Of a stretch of 64,000 bases of DNA, positions 17,016 to 26,673 are shown in pieces. Under the pieces are notes generated by a model that worked only from the letters and a program-made list of their open reading frames with translations, ran no database searches and was not told where the DNA came from. Within the stretch, counting starts at the first letter, position 1; every line of letters begins with the position of its first letter. Where the stretch lies: NCBI GenBank assembly GCA_963697285.1, contig CAVONI010000011.1, positions 682,001 through 746,000 of the forward strand, given 5' to 3'. Source of the stretch: JAEUQQ01 sp963697285. Its GTDB lineage: Bacteria; Acidobacteriota; Vicinamibacteria; Vicinamibacterales; JAFNAJ01. A program made the translations under genes and the position numbers.

Positions 17016-17133
17016 CGAATTGGGGTCAGACCCCAATTCGGCAACCGCGGTTTGCCGCATAGATTCGCAGAAACTGCGTACAGGAACCGCTCGGCCAGTG
17101 GCCGAGACTGAATTCGGGTCTGACCCCAATTCG
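17016..17133. repeat. Paired REP-like palindromes
   Basis: 17016-17040 is a perfect 25-bp palindrome centred on an A (CGAATTGGGGT.. ..ACCCCAATTCG). 17109-17133 is the same palindrome in the opposite orientation with two changes. The 68 bp between hold further short palindromes. Two inverted copies of a palindrome with a spacer is the layout of a BIME/REP doublet, usually mobilised by a RAYT transposase encoded elsewhere. The core GGGGTCAGACC is shared with the element at 10033-10140. Confidence 0.75.
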
Positions 17134-17176
17134 GGGCGTGCACATTTCTGCGAATGGCTCTGAGAGCAGGCGACTC

Positions 17177-18188
17177 CTATTCCTGAGTCTTCCAGGGGAT
17201 GGCGTCGAATGCTATGCGTTCGGTCGCCGCGCCTGCGATGTGCGCGACGATCTGGCGCGCGTGGAAGCGGCCGTTCTCGATGAACCAGCGACTGGTCTGC
17301 ATCCCGCCACACACGGTGCCGGCCAGGTAGACGCCCGGCCGGTTCGTCTCGAACGTGGTCTCGTCGTAGACCGGCGTCCTGCCATTCGTCGCCCCTGAGC
17401 GCGATGCCCAGCGCGTCGAGGAACGCGTAGTCGGGCCGGTAGCCGGTCATCGCGAGCACCCAGTCGTTCGCGAGTTCCTTGACTCGCCTCGGGTGTGCGC
17501 ACCACGATCGACGACGGCGCGGATTTCGACGACAGACGTGTTGAAGTAGCGCACGGATGCTGCCCTCCTTGATGCGGTTCTCGAGGTCGGGCTTGATCCA
17601 GTACTTGACCTTCGTCGACACCGCGCTGCCGCGCACGAGCAGCGTGACCTCGGCGCCGTGCCGGTGACAGTCGAGCGCGGCCTTGGCCGCGGAGTTCTTC
17701 GCGCCGACGATCGCGACCTTCTGCCCGACGTAGGGATACGGCTCGCGGTAGTAGTGCGTGACCTTCGGCAGGTCCTCGCCCGGGACGCCGAGCAGGTTGG
17801 GCTGATCGTAGAAGCCCACCGCGACGACGACATGGCGCGCCGGATGCTGGCCCTTGTCGGTGACGACGGTGAAACCCCCGCGCGGTGCCGCGCAATGCGA
17901 CGCACCCGCTCGTACAGCCTGAGTTCGAGTCCCTCGCGCGCCGCGACGCCGCGGTAGTACTCCAGGCCTTCTTCGCGCGTCGGCTTGTATCCCTGCACGG
18001 GAAACGGGTGGCCGCCGATCTCGATCAGGTCGGGCGTGGAGAAGAACTCCATGCGCGCGGGATAGCCGACGATGGAGTTGACCAGCGCGCCCTTGTCGAT
18101 GACGAGGGCCGACAGGCCGGCGCGCCGGGCGTCGATGGCAGTGGCGAGGCCGACGGGGCCAGCGCCGATGATGATGATGTCGTGCATC
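17177..18188 (-). pseudogene. YpdA-like FAD/NAD(P) disulfide reductase, multiply frameshifted
   Basis: Read across frames this is one complete thioredoxin-reductase-like flavoprotein: MHDIIIIGAGPVGLATAIDA, then EFFSTPDLIEIGGHPF, then VVVAVGFYDQPNLLGVPGE and VAIVGAKNSAAKAAL (second dinucleotide site), YFNTSVVEIR, WVLAMTGYRPDYAFLDALGI, and finally TNRPGVYLAGTVCGGMQTSRWF and FIENGRFHARQIV before the stop at 17177. This order matches the YpdA family, proposed to reduce bacillithiol disulfide. The frame changes near 17880, 17560, 17515, 17485 and 17390. No redox CxxC is seen, as expected for YpdA. Residues are well conserved between breaks, so assembly error is possible. The start is ATG 18188. 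Confidence 0.75.
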
Positions 18189-18235
18189 CGTGCACTGTGA
18201 CACGGCAGCCGCGCCCGAGTCACGCGGGGTCGGAA

Positions 18236-18270
18236 TTCGAAGAATGTGATGAAGAGAGACGTGCCCCCCT
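18236..18270. repeat. Degenerate half copy of the 10033-10140 element
   Basis: The stretch AATGTGATGAAGAGAGACG and its flanks align with AATGCGATGAAGAAAGATG in the right half of the inverted-repeat element, with a few substitutions. No partner left half is visible. Confidence 0.5.
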
Positions 18271-18276
18271 GGGGCC

Positions 18277-18894
18277 TCAGCGCAATCGGATGGGTGAGGC
18301 AAGCTCCGGATGACGGCCCTGCGCCCCCTCGTAGCGTCGGGCGATCTCGGCGATGTCGATGTCGGGATCACCACACAACCGGAGGACCGACACGACGCCG
18401 GCGCGACGGTGCCTGAAGTCGAGCACCACCAGTGCCAGCGGCACATTCGTCTCGACTGCCACCCGGTAGAACCCGCTGCGCCACGTGTCACGACGCGCGC
18501 GGGTGCCTTCGGGCGACAACGCCAGCCACAGGAACTCGTCGCGGGCGCACGCCTGCTGCATGCGTTCGATCATGATCCGGACGGCGCCGTGCGGCGCGTG
18601 CCGGTCCACCGGGATGCCGCCAAGCCAGCGCAGCCAGCGTCCGAACACCGGCACGTCGAACAACGTGTCCTTGCCCCAGAACACGACCGGAACGCCCGCC
18701 GCCCACTTGGCGACGACGCCGACCAGGAAGTCCCAGTTCGAGGTGTGAGGGAAGACCACCGCCACGCCCTGACGGGCAGGAAGCCCGTCGAACACGACCC
18801 GCCACCCTGCCACCCGCAACAGCGCGCGCGCCAGACGGCTGCCGCGAAACTGCAGCGGACGTGCGGTGAGTTCCTGCGGACCAGGGATCGGCAT
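18277..18894 (-). CDS. PlsC-family 1-acylglycerol-3-phosphate acyltransferase
   Basis: A 205-residue membrane-associated acyltransferase. It has the HX4D catalytic motif (HTSNWD, His50 and Asp55) and the later SPEGTR substrate-binding block near residue 128, with GGIPVDR between them. Enzymes of this kind add a second acyl chain to lysophosphatidic acid. Small variants also acylate other lipids, and the short length with HTSNWDF is typical of the latter group, so the exact acceptor is open. It stands alone, divergent from the molybdoenzyme operon. Confidence 0.85.
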   Translation of the reverse strand: MPIPGPQELTARPLQFRGSRLARALLRVAGWRVVFDGLPARQGVAVVFPHTSNWDFLVGVVAKWAAGVPVVFWGKDTLFDVPVFGRWLRWLGGIPVDRHAPHGAVRIMIERMQQACARDEFLWLALSPEGTRARRDTWRSGFYRVAVETNVPLALVVLDFRHRRAGVVSVLRLCGDPDIDIAEIARRYEGAQGRHPELASPIRLR

Positions 18895-19037
18895 CTGCGT
18901 GACTTGAAACCATTAGACCTCAAGCTCATCAGGGATGTCATCGGTGCGCGGCTCGTGCCGTGTTCCGACGGTCCCCGCAGGGAGAGCGGACGCGGGACCC
19001 GATATCGTCCCGGAGCGATATTGGGTACCCTGTCGCA

Positions 19038-21094
19038 ATGCCCGTCGCCGACGGCACGTTCACCAGCGCCTGCCCACGCAACTGTTACAGCACGTGCGGC
19101 CTTCGCGTCACCGTCAGCGGAGGACGCCTGCGGCGTCTCGAAGCGCACGCCGGCAACGCCGCCACACCGCAGGGCATCTGCCTGAAGGGGCTCAGCTACA
19201 TCGAGCGTGTCTACTCGCCCGACCGCCTGCTGCACCCGCTCGCACGCGTGCCGGGGACCAGCGAGTTCAGGCAGGTCACGTGGGACGAGGCGCTCGACAC
19301 CATTGCCGGCGAGGTTGATCGCGCTGCGGCGCGAGTACGGGCCGCAGTCGGTCCTCTACTACTCGTCGAGCGGCACGAAAGGGCTGCTCAACGCGGTCGG
19401 CGATCGCTTCTGGCGGCTGTTCGGCGGGTACACCACCACATACGGCGATCTCTGCTGGCCTGCCGGCCTCGAGGCCACGCGCCTCACGCTCGGCGCCAAC
19501 CAGCACAACGCGCCGTGGGATCTCGCGAACGCCCGCCTCATCGTCTTGTGGGGCAAGAACGCCGCCGAGACGAACATCCACCAGATGGCGTTCGTCGAGC
19601 AGGCACTCGAACGCGGCGCCACGCTCGTCGTCATCGATCCGCGACGCACCGAGACGGCAGAGCGCGCGGCCCTGCACGTGCAGCCGCGGCCCGGCACCGA
19701 TGCCGCGATCGCACTCGCGGTCGCGCACGTGCTCTTCGAGCGCGGGTGGATCGATGATGCGTTCGTCGCCCGCCACGTGCACGGCGCCGAGGATTACCGC
19801 AACCGCGTCCGCGGCTGCACGCCAGCCTGGGCGGCGGCGATCGCCAACGTCCCTGAATCGCAGATTCTCCGGCTCGCCGAACTCGTGGGCACGCATGCCC
19901 CGATGACGATCTGCGCGGGCTTCGGCATGCAGCGCTACACCAACAGCGGCCAGACGATGCGCGCGATGCTGGCGCTGGTGGCACTCACGGGGAACATCGG
20001 CAAGCCCGGCGCAGGATGGATCTTCGCGAACCTCCGCACGCAGGTGTTCGGGGGCGAGAAGGATCCGATCGCGTTCTATCCGCCAGCGTCGCCGGATGGC
20101 GTGGTCCGCGTGTCGATCTCGACGGCGCTGCTCGGACCGCAGATGCTCGCCACCACCGGATCCGCCGCTGAAGATGGCCTGGGTGGAACGCGGCAACCCC
20201 ATCCCGCAGAATCCCGAGACGGCGACCGTCGTTCGCGCGTTCCGCGCCCTCGACTTCCGCGTGGTCGTCGACGAGTTCATGACCGACACGGCCCGCGAAG
20301 CCGACATCGTGCTTCCTGCCAAGACGTTCTTCGAGCAGAGCGACGTGATCGGCGCCTACTGGCACGACTACCTGCAGTTGCGCCAGAAGGTGATCGAGTC
20401 GCCCGGCGAGGTGAAGCCGGAGTCTGAGATCTACCGGCTGCTCGCCGCGCGCATCGGCATCCCGGCCGCGGAGATCGATGCCGCCATCCCCCACGAGGAC
20501 GCCATCGACGCCTGGCTCAGCGAGCGCCTGCGCGGCGTCCCGGGCGTCACGCTCGACGCGCTGCGCGACGGGCCCATCCGCGTGCCGGGCGACGGCGACG
20601 TCGCATTCGCCGACCTGCGGTTCCCGACCCCTTCAGGGCGCATCGAGCTGCGATCCGACGAGGCGGCGGCGCGCTGGCAGGCCGATCCGCTCCCCGGTTA
20701 CGTGGAACCCGTGGAGTCCACGCGAGACGCCCGCCATGCGCGGTATCCGATCAACCTGCTGACACCGAACAGCAAGAACCGCATCCACTCGCAGTTCGGC
20801 AACCTGGCGACGATGCGCGCGATCGAGCCGCGGCCCGAACTGGCGATGAGTCCACACGACGCGCGGACGCGCGGCCTGGCGGCCGGAGATCGGGTGCGCG
20901 TGTTCAACGACCGTGGCGCGCTGATCGTTACGTGCCGGATAGACGCCGGCCTGAAGGACGGCTGTGCCGCGCTGCACAACGGCTGGTGGCTCAGCGACGG
21001 CGGCGCGGTGAACCTGCTCTCGAAGGCGCGGGAGACCGACATGGGATTCGGCGCCGCGTTCCACGAGAACCTCGTGCAGGTGGAGCGCGCATGA
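19038..21094 (+). CDS. DMSO-reductase-family molybdopterin oxidoreductase, catalytic subunit (two frameshifts)
   Basis: The start at 19038 gives an N-terminal 4Fe-4S site (CPRNCYSTCG plus Cys in GICLKG) and no twin-arginine signal, so a cytoplasmic location is expected. The frame breaks near 19310 and again near 20160. Between and after the breaks the sequence is a continuous bis-MGD enzyme: SSSGTKGLLNAVGDRFW, YGDLCWPAGLEATR (the Cys may be the Mo ligand), IVLWGKNAAETN, VVIDPRRTETA, GNIGKPGAG, MAWVERGNPIPQNP, DIVLPAKTFFEQSDV, and the C-terminal NLLTPNSKNRIHSQFGN with a late DRVRVFNDRG barrel. The electron acceptor or donor substrate is not deducible. The stop overlaps the next ATG (ATGA), so it forms an operon with the FeS/anchor gene. 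Confidence 0.8.
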
Positions 21095-22487
21095 GCGTTG
21101 CGGCGCGGCCGCCCGCGTTCGTCAACGACCTCGAGACGTGCGTGGGCTGTCACGCGTGCGCCGTGGCGTGCGCCAACGAGAACCAGCTCTCGCCTGGCAC
21201 CTCGTGGCGTCACGTCGTGACGTTCAACGCGACACGGCGCGCCGGCCTGCCGACCTTCCACCTCTCGCTTGCCTGCAACCACTGCCGCGATGCGCCCTGC
21301 ATGACCGCATGCCCGGCACTCGCCATCTCGCGCGACGTGCGGACCGGCGCGGTGCTCATCGACGCGAACCACTGCATCGGATGCCGCTACTGCAGTTGGG
21401 TCTGCCCGTACGATGCGCCGCGCTTCGACGCCGATGCGGGCGTCATGCGCAAGTGCACGCTGTGCAACGACCGGCTGGTCGACGGTCTCGCACCGGCGTG
21501 CGTTGTCGGCTGCCCTGTTGGCGCGCTGCAGATCGGCGACCCCGTCGCCGACGAACCCCTCGGTGTCGCAGGCTTTCCCGTGGCTGGAATTGGACCTTCG
21601 ATTCGATTCATCGCGATGCGCTCGCGGTCGACGAGCGAGGGGGCGACGTGCGTGGCCCCCACGGCGCTGCCGGTTGTGGTCGAGACTCCCCCGCTCAAGA
21701 TCTCGTCACGGTCGGAATGGGCGCTCGTGGCGTTCACGCTCGTCGCGCAGATCCTGGTGGGCATCGTGCTCGCCGCGACGTTCGCGCCACTCGACGTTGG
21801 CCCGTTGCCCGTGGCGTTCGCGGGCCTGGCGGCCATCGGCGTCAGCACGATGCATCTCGGGCGTCCGCTACGGGCGTGGCGAGCGGCGATGAACCTCCGT
21901 ACCTCCTGGCTCAGCCGCGAGGTGGTGTCGTGGACGGCGTTTCTCGCGCTCGGCACCGCGGCCCTTGCCTTCGGCGAACCCCATTCCCCGCTGCGATGGG
22001 CTGCTGCGGCGCTCGGCCTCGCGTGCCTCGTCTGCGTGGATCGGGTGTACGTTGCGATGGCGCGTCCCGACCGGACGCGGCTCGACGATGTGTCGGCGCT
22101 GACCGCAGGTCTGTATCTCGGCGCCGTCTTCGCTGGATGGGTGTGGGTGGCAGCCGCGCTCGCCCTCTGGAGGATTCTCGCCTTCGTGCAGCGGACGGCC
22201 GCACAGATGTCGCAGGCGCCGAAGCCGACAGTGGGCGATCTCGCAAGCACATTGACCGCGCACGACTCGCCGGCCCAGGCCGCGGTGGCGATCGCCCGAT
22301 GGCTGGCGACTGTTCGCATCCTGCTGTCGGTGTGGGCCTTGCGCTGCTGGCGCTCGGCGACGCGGCGGGCGTCTTCGTCGGCGCTGCGACCATCGTGCTG
22401 GCCGAGCTGATCGACCGGATCGTCTTCTACGACACCCTCGATGTCATCACGCCTCGCCGCCAGATGGCGAAATCACTCCCGGAGTGA
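21091..22487 (+). CDS. Fused 4Fe-4S electron-transfer and membrane-anchor subunit (DmsB-DmsC type)
   Basis: The first 180 residues are a DmsB-like ferredoxin with four Cys clusters: CVGCHACAVAC, CNHCRDAPCMTAC, CIGCRYCSWVC and CTLCNDRL...CVVGCPVGAL. After a short linker the protein continues with about eight hydrophobic helices starting at EWALVAFTLVAQILVG and STMHLGRPLRAWRA, which match the DmsC membrane anchor. In most bacteria these are two separate proteins. The frame changes near 22330, after which GLALLALGDAAGVF..ELIDRIVFYDTL completes the last helix and DmsC-type end. It should receive electrons from menaquinol and pass them to the upstream molybdoenzyme. Start ATG 21091 overlaps the upstream stop. 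Confidence 0.82.
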
Positions 22488-22498
22488 TTCTCGCCGCC

Positions 22499-23311
22499 TT
22501 ACATGAACCAACCGGCGGCACGGTGCACCGCGTCGCCGTACGACCGCATGAACGACATCTCCTCGTCTGGAAGCGGTCCCTGCCTCGCCGCGGCGAGGTT
22601 GTCGAGCAGTTCCTTCTCGGAGCGCGGCGCCGTCAGGCAGACGTCCACATGCGGGTTGGTGAGCACGAAGCGATAGCACTGGCCGGCGGTCGGGATCGGG
22701 CCGTCGGCGGGCCAGCCCTTCGTGCGCCGCACGAGGTAGCCCCAGCGCGTCGCGGTGTAGCTGATGACGCCGGGATCGTGGGCCGCGAGGCTCGGGAAGA
22801 TCTCGGTCTCGGCGCCACGGTGTGCGGCGTTGTAGCGGATCATCAGGCAGTCGAGCGCGTCGTCTGCCGCCAGTTGACCAGCCAGCCTGCGGTCGTGGCA
22901 CGAGATGCTCACGGCGCGGACTCGCGGGTCCGCGCGGAGCATGGCCAGTTGATCGCGCACCTGCGGCGTCAGGTCCCTCGGTTTCATCACGCCGAGAAAG
23001 TGGAAGACGTCGATGTGGTCGGTGCGAAGCTGGCGCAACCGCTTCTCGAGCGTCTTCACCAGATCCTGGCGCCACCAGATGTAGTTGTAGGCTCCGGTGC
23101 CGATGACGACGTGCTCGCGGCGATCCGGTGGCAGGCGCCGCAGCACGCGGATCATCTGTCTGTCGAAGCCGTAGCAGAAGAAATAGTTGATGCCTTCGTC
23201 GAGTGCGCGCTCGATCGTGCGTTCGCCCGGGCGGTACGACGCCGACAACCCGAGGCGGTGAACACGCATGCCTGTCCGGCCCAGCGTGCCCTGCAAGAAC
23301 CCGTCGCCCAT
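22499..23311 (-). CDS. Aldo/keto reductase-superfamily protein lacking usual catalytic residues
   Basis: A 270-residue TIM-barrel protein from ATG 23311, which follows a GGGAGG ribosome site. TLGRTGMRVHRLGL at the N-terminus, IDVFHFLGV, and the closing HVDVCLTAPRSEKELLDNLAA are aldo/keto reductase patterns. The usual GxxxFDTA..YG catalytic block is replaced by GINYFFCYG, keeping a Tyr but no evident Asp. The strand that normally carries the catalytic Lys reads VVIGTGAYN. It may therefore have altered activity. No FeS cluster Cys motif, found in some long relatives, is present. It is convergent with the DmsBC gene (11 bp). Confidence 0.7.
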   Translation of the reverse strand: MGDGFLQGTLGRTGMRVHRLGLSASYRPGERTIERALDEGINYFFCYGFDRQMIRVLRRLPPDRREHVVIGTGAYNYIWWRQDLVKTLEKRLRQLRTDHIDVFHFLGVMKPRDLTPQVRDQLAMLRADPRVRAVSISCHDRRLAGQLAADDALDCLMIRYNAAHRGAETEIFPSLAAHDPGVISYTATRWGYLVRRTKGWPADGPIPTAGQCYRFVLTNPHVDVCLTAPRSEKELLDNLAAARQGPLPDEEMSFMRSYGDAVHRAAGWFM

Positions 23312-23349
23312 GCGGCCTCCCGAAGCCGACTGCCCTGTCGCGGCTCCCC

Positions 23350-25162
23350 CTACCGATAGCTCAATCCGAACCCGTACTCGAACAGGACGGCCACCTGCGG
23401 CTTCTCGCCGGTCGCTGACACGTTGACCGGGATTTGATCCATCGACCGCGGCCACGTGTGGCTGAGCCGACCCGTCGGATTGTAGGCGCCGAACAACACG
23501 TCTGCGACCCCATCGCCTTCGGTGCCAGGAAGCCATGCCGCGACGATGGCGTCGGCGACATCGAGGATGGGCTCGAGGATCATCGGACGCCCCGACATCA
23601 GCACCACCACGGTCGGCAGGCCCGATTGCTTCACCTTCTTCACGACGGCGACGTCATCGGGATCGAGTTCGAGGCTGACCCGGTCGCCCTTCATCTCGGC
23701 ATACGGCAACTCGCCGATGACGACGACCGCCGCCTGGGCGCCTGCGGCGACATCACCGAGGCGCGAGTACGTCACCGTCGCCTTCGGCACCGCGCGTCGG
23801 ATGCCCTCGAGGATCGTCGTGCCTGTGGTGATCTGGCCGGGCTGCCCTTGCCACGTGATCGTCCACCCGCCGCTCTGGATGCCGATGTCGTCGGCCGACT
23901 TGCCTGCGACCAGGACGTGCGAGAGCGACGTGGCGAGGGGAAGCGTCGCGTTCCGGTTCACCAGCAGCACCTGCGACTCGCGCACCGCCTGCCGCGCCAC
24001 CGCGCGGTGCGCGGCGGATCCCACCGTCGGCAGCAGCGAGCGATCGCCGAACGGCCGCTCGAAGAGCCCCATCCGGAACTTCACCGTGAGGATGCGGCGC
24101 ACCGCCTCGTCGATGCGCGCCGCGGGGATACGGCCGCGTTCGGCGAGCGCCTTCAGCTCCGTGAATGCCTTCACGTAGTTGTCAGGCTGCATCAGCATGT
24201 CGACGCCCGCGTTGATCGACCGTTCGACCTGTTCGCTGAACGTGCCGGGCAACTGCTCGATGCCCTTCCAGTCAGACACCACGAACCCCGTGAAGCCGAG
24301 TTCGCCGACGAGGATGTCGGTCAGCAACCGCCGGTGCCCGTGCAGCTTCACACCGTTCCAGCTGTTGTACGACGCCATGACAGTGGCCGCGCCGGCCGAG
24401 ATCGATGGGCCATATCCGGCCAGGTGGATCGCGCGCAGCGTCGCCTCGTCCACGTCGGTGTTGCCCTGATCCACCCCGCGCGTCGTGCCGCCGTCGCCGA
24501 CGAAGTGTTTCACCGACGCAACGACAGGCACGCCGGCGCCTTGCAGGCCGCGCACCGCCGCCGGCCCGAGGAGGGCCACCAGTTCCGGTGCCTCGCCGAA
24601 ACCCTCGTACGTGCGGCCCCAGCGCTCATCCTGTGGAACGGCGACGCACGGTCCGAAGACCCAGTGCATCCCGGTGGCCGCGACTTCGCGTGCCGTGATG
24701 CGCCCGATCTCCTCGACGAGTTTCGCGTTGCGCGTCGGCGCCGAGGCCGATGTTGTGCGGGAAGATCGTCGCGCCCTTGACGTTGTTGTGGCCGTGAACA
24801 GCGTCGATCCCGTAGAGCACGGGAATCGCGAGCCGCGTCGTCAGCGCCTGCTGCTGCACCCGTTCGACGTAAGCCGACCATCCCGCCGGCGTGACGTCCG
24901 GTATCTCGGAGTTGCCGCCGCTCAGGACCGAGCCCAGGAAGTAGGTCGAGACGTCACCGATGACCAGCGCATCGGAGTCGGCCTGCACCATCTGGCCGAT
25001 CTTCTCGTCGAGCGTCATGCGTCCCATGAGGTCGGCGACACGCGCCTCGACCGGCAGGGCCGCGTTCCTGTAGGGCACATCCTGTCCGTCTGCGCGTGTG
25101 TTCGCGCCTGCCATCGCTGAGACGATTCCCATCACCAGCCCTACTCCCACCAGACGCGTCAT
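23350..25162 (-). CDS. Exported glycoside hydrolase family 3 beta-glucosidase-like enzyme (frameshift)
   Basis: An N-terminal signal peptide (LVGVGLVMGIVSAMAGA) is followed by the GH3 barrel: LMGRMTLDEKIGQMVQ, GIDAVHGHNN and IFPHNIGLGA. The frame breaks near 24735 and resumes with GMHWVFGPCVAV, VKHFVGDGG, the nucleophile in GFVVSDWKG, and the second alpha/beta domain with VVVIGELPYAEMKGDR and the acid/base region, ending in FEYGFGLSY at 23350. Total length is near 600 residues, the compact two-domain type that includes exo-beta-glucanases. Expected in the periplasm or outside, releasing glucose from beta-glucans or cello-oligosaccharides. No sugar transporter is adjacent. Confidence 0.85.
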
Positions 25163-25411
25163 CTCGCGGCACTCCGGTGCGTCCCCTCGCCGGAGGGTGC
25201 GCTCGGGGAGACTGTAGCCGATGCGTGCCCAGCACGTACTTCCTGGGGATCCCGTTCCTCGTCGTCTGCCTGCGAGTGGACGTTCGCCAATCGTGTTGAC
25301 CAACCGGCCGTCCACGAGCGGTTGCGCAGGCCCGTCGTTTCTCTGTAGACTACGCGTCTGCGGCTGGCCTGCTTGGGCCCGATAGACACCGCATCATCTG
25401 CACTCCCGAGT

Positions 25412-25486
25412 GCGCGCTTGGCTCAGCGGTAGAGCACCGCCTTCACACGGCGGGGGTCCCTGGTTCGAATCCAGGAGCGCGCACCA
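25412..25486 (+). tRNA. tRNA-Val (anticodon CAC)
   Basis: A 75-nt cloverleaf: acceptor GCGCGCT pairs with AGCGCGC, the D arm is GCTC..GAGC, the anticodon stem is CCGCC/GGCGG with loop TTCACAC (anticodon CAC), the T arm is CCTGG TTCGAAT CCAGG, and the encoded end is ACCA. It lies alone, not in a tRNA cluster, and an IS remnant starts about 11 bp downstream. Confidence 0.97.
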
Positions 25487-25496
25487 AAAACACTAG

Positions 25497-25675
25497 GTCC
25501 TTTCCGGACACATGGGTAACGGATTATTCCGGAGACATGGGTGACACTGCCCTCTCTGCAGGGAGGGGGCCATGCCGTGGAAGGAGTGTCACGTGGAGGA
25601 CGAGCGTCTCCGTTTCATTGCCCGTCTGATCGATGGCGAGACGATGACGGCTCTCTGTGCCGAGTTCGGGATCGC
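25497..25675 (+). mobile_element. IS481-family insertion sequence, left-end remnant
   Basis: The ORF from ATG 25572 begins MPWKECHVEDERLRFIARLI, then MTALCAEFGI, matching the start of IS481-family transposases, where a helix-turn-helix (RYGISRKTGYKW type) should follow. Homology stops there, after about 34 codons, and no DDE catalytic domain is present. Upstream are two direct copies of CCGGAxACATGGGTxAC at 25504 and 25529, the motif typical of the terminal repeats of this IS group. This is a 5' fragment left after deletion, next to tRNA-Val. Confidence 0.75.
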
Positions 25676-26034
25676 CGTCAGTCTGCATCCGGTGCGCCCA
25701 CAACTCAATACTGATCGAGCGTTCGCCGACGCAATCCGGCGGCGTGGTGCGTCGAGCGGCTCGGCGACAGCGGCCGCCGTCACAGGGCCAGCCCCAGCTG
25801 ACACCAGGACGGCGATAGTCATGGCAGCGGGCCAGACAATGTGGAGCACCCTGTCCATCCTGACGGGGAGGCTGCCGAGCCGGCGCACCTCCAGCAGTGC
25901 GCCGGTGCGAGCTGCACCAATCTCGCGGCGCGCACGTCGTTCTCGCCGCCGTCAGCCCGCTTGTCGCGTGGCGTGAGGGCCGCTTCAGCCATCGGGCCGG
26001 GCAGGGCACGATGGTGGTGCACCTTGCGCCAACG
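25676..26034. other. Region after IS remnant, nothing recognised
   Basis: About 360 bp without a supported gene. A minus-strand frame near 25780-25890 contains one hydrophobic stretch (IVWPAAMTIAVLVSAGAG), but it has no family resemblance I can name and no ribosome site. It may be the flank of the IS deletion. Confidence 0.4.
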
Positions 26035-26049
26035 TAACGCAACGCGTTA
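26035..26049. promoter_or_regulatory. Probable HigA operator palindrome
   Basis: TAACGC-AAC-GCGTTA is a perfect 6-3-6 inverted repeat ending 11 bp before the higB start codon. HigA antitoxins autoregulate by binding short palindromes at this position, alone or with the toxin. The assignment rests on position and symmetry. Confidence 0.5.
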
Positions 26050-26059
26050 TCATCGGCAG

Positions 26060-26342
26060 GTGATCCGGAGCTTCCGCGGACGGGATACTGAGCGGTTGTT
26101 CGATCGCGAGCCAGTACCGAGCGCTGGGCCCGGACGTTCAGCGCGTTGCCCTGCGGAGACTCCGGCAGCTGGACGCGGCGGCGGACTTGGAGGACTTGCG
26201 TGTACCGCCTGGCAATCGCCTGGAAAAGCTGCGGGGGCGCCGCGACGGGCAATACAGCATCCGGATCAACGACCAGTGGCGCATCTGCTTCCGATGGCAG
26301 AACGGCGACGCCCATGACGTCGAGATCGTCGATTACCACTGA
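26060..26342 (+). CDS. higB: HigB-type mRNA interferase toxin (frameshift near the N-terminus)
   Basis: Starts GTG with VIRSFRGRDTERLFDRE. The frame then shifts by one near 26110 and continues as QYRALGPDVQRVALRRLRQL, DLEDLRVPPGNRLEKLRGRR, QYSIRINDQWRICFRW and HDVEIVDYH, stop at 26342. This is an end-to-end HigB of about 93 residues, a RelE-fold ribosome-dependent mRNA endonuclease that arrests translation when free. The single break would inactivate it if real. The catalytic region (GQYSIRINDQWRICF) is intact. It lies 12 bp before higA, the toxin-first order typical of hig modules. Confidence 0.85.
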
Positions 26343-26354
26343 GGAACGAACGCC

Positions 26355-26660
26355 ATGGCCACGAAGAAGCTCGCGCCAATCCACCCGGGCGAGGTCCTGC
26401 TGGAGGACTTCCTGAAGCCGCTTGCATTGTCGCAGTACCGCCTCGCCAAGAGCCTGACCGTCCCCCCGCGCCGAATCAACGAGATCGTGCTCGGGAAGCG
26501 GTCTGTCTCCGCTGACACCGCGCTCCGCCTTGCGCGGTTCTTCGGCACCTCGCCGCGCTTCTGGTTGAACTTGCAGACCGCCTACGACCTGGATATCGAA
26601 CGAGACCGACTCGCCGGACGCCTGGCCAAAGAAGTCGAGGTCATGCAGGTCGCAAGTTGA
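26355..26660 (+). CDS. higA: HigA antitoxin, XRE-family
   Basis: A 101-residue antitoxin. IHPGEVLLEDFLKPLALSQY opens the HigA fold, and the helix-turn-helix reads RLAKSLTVPPRRINEIVLGKRSVSADTALRLARFF, followed by the conserved GTSPRFWLNLQTAYDL end. It neutralises HigB by direct binding and represses the operon through its helix-turn-helix. GAGGAACG provides a ribosome site 7 bp before ATG 26355. A second, broken copy of the same kind of module lies at 29258-29459. Confidence 0.93.
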   Translation: MATKKLAPIHPGEVLLEDFLKPLALSQYRLAKSLTVPPRRINEIVLGKRSVSADTALRLARFFGTSPRFWLNLQTAYDLDIERDRLAGRLAKEVEVMQVAS

Positions 26661-26673
26661 CGTCCTGCCCCCG

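Noticed and set aside
17177..18188. Several small overlapping ORFs as separate genes
   Set aside because: Joined across frames they form one complete YpdA-like protein in the correct order.
25676..26034. Small membrane protein on the minus strand
   Set aside because: One hydrophobic stretch only, no ribosome site, no family resemblance, and it lies in the flank of a truncated IS.
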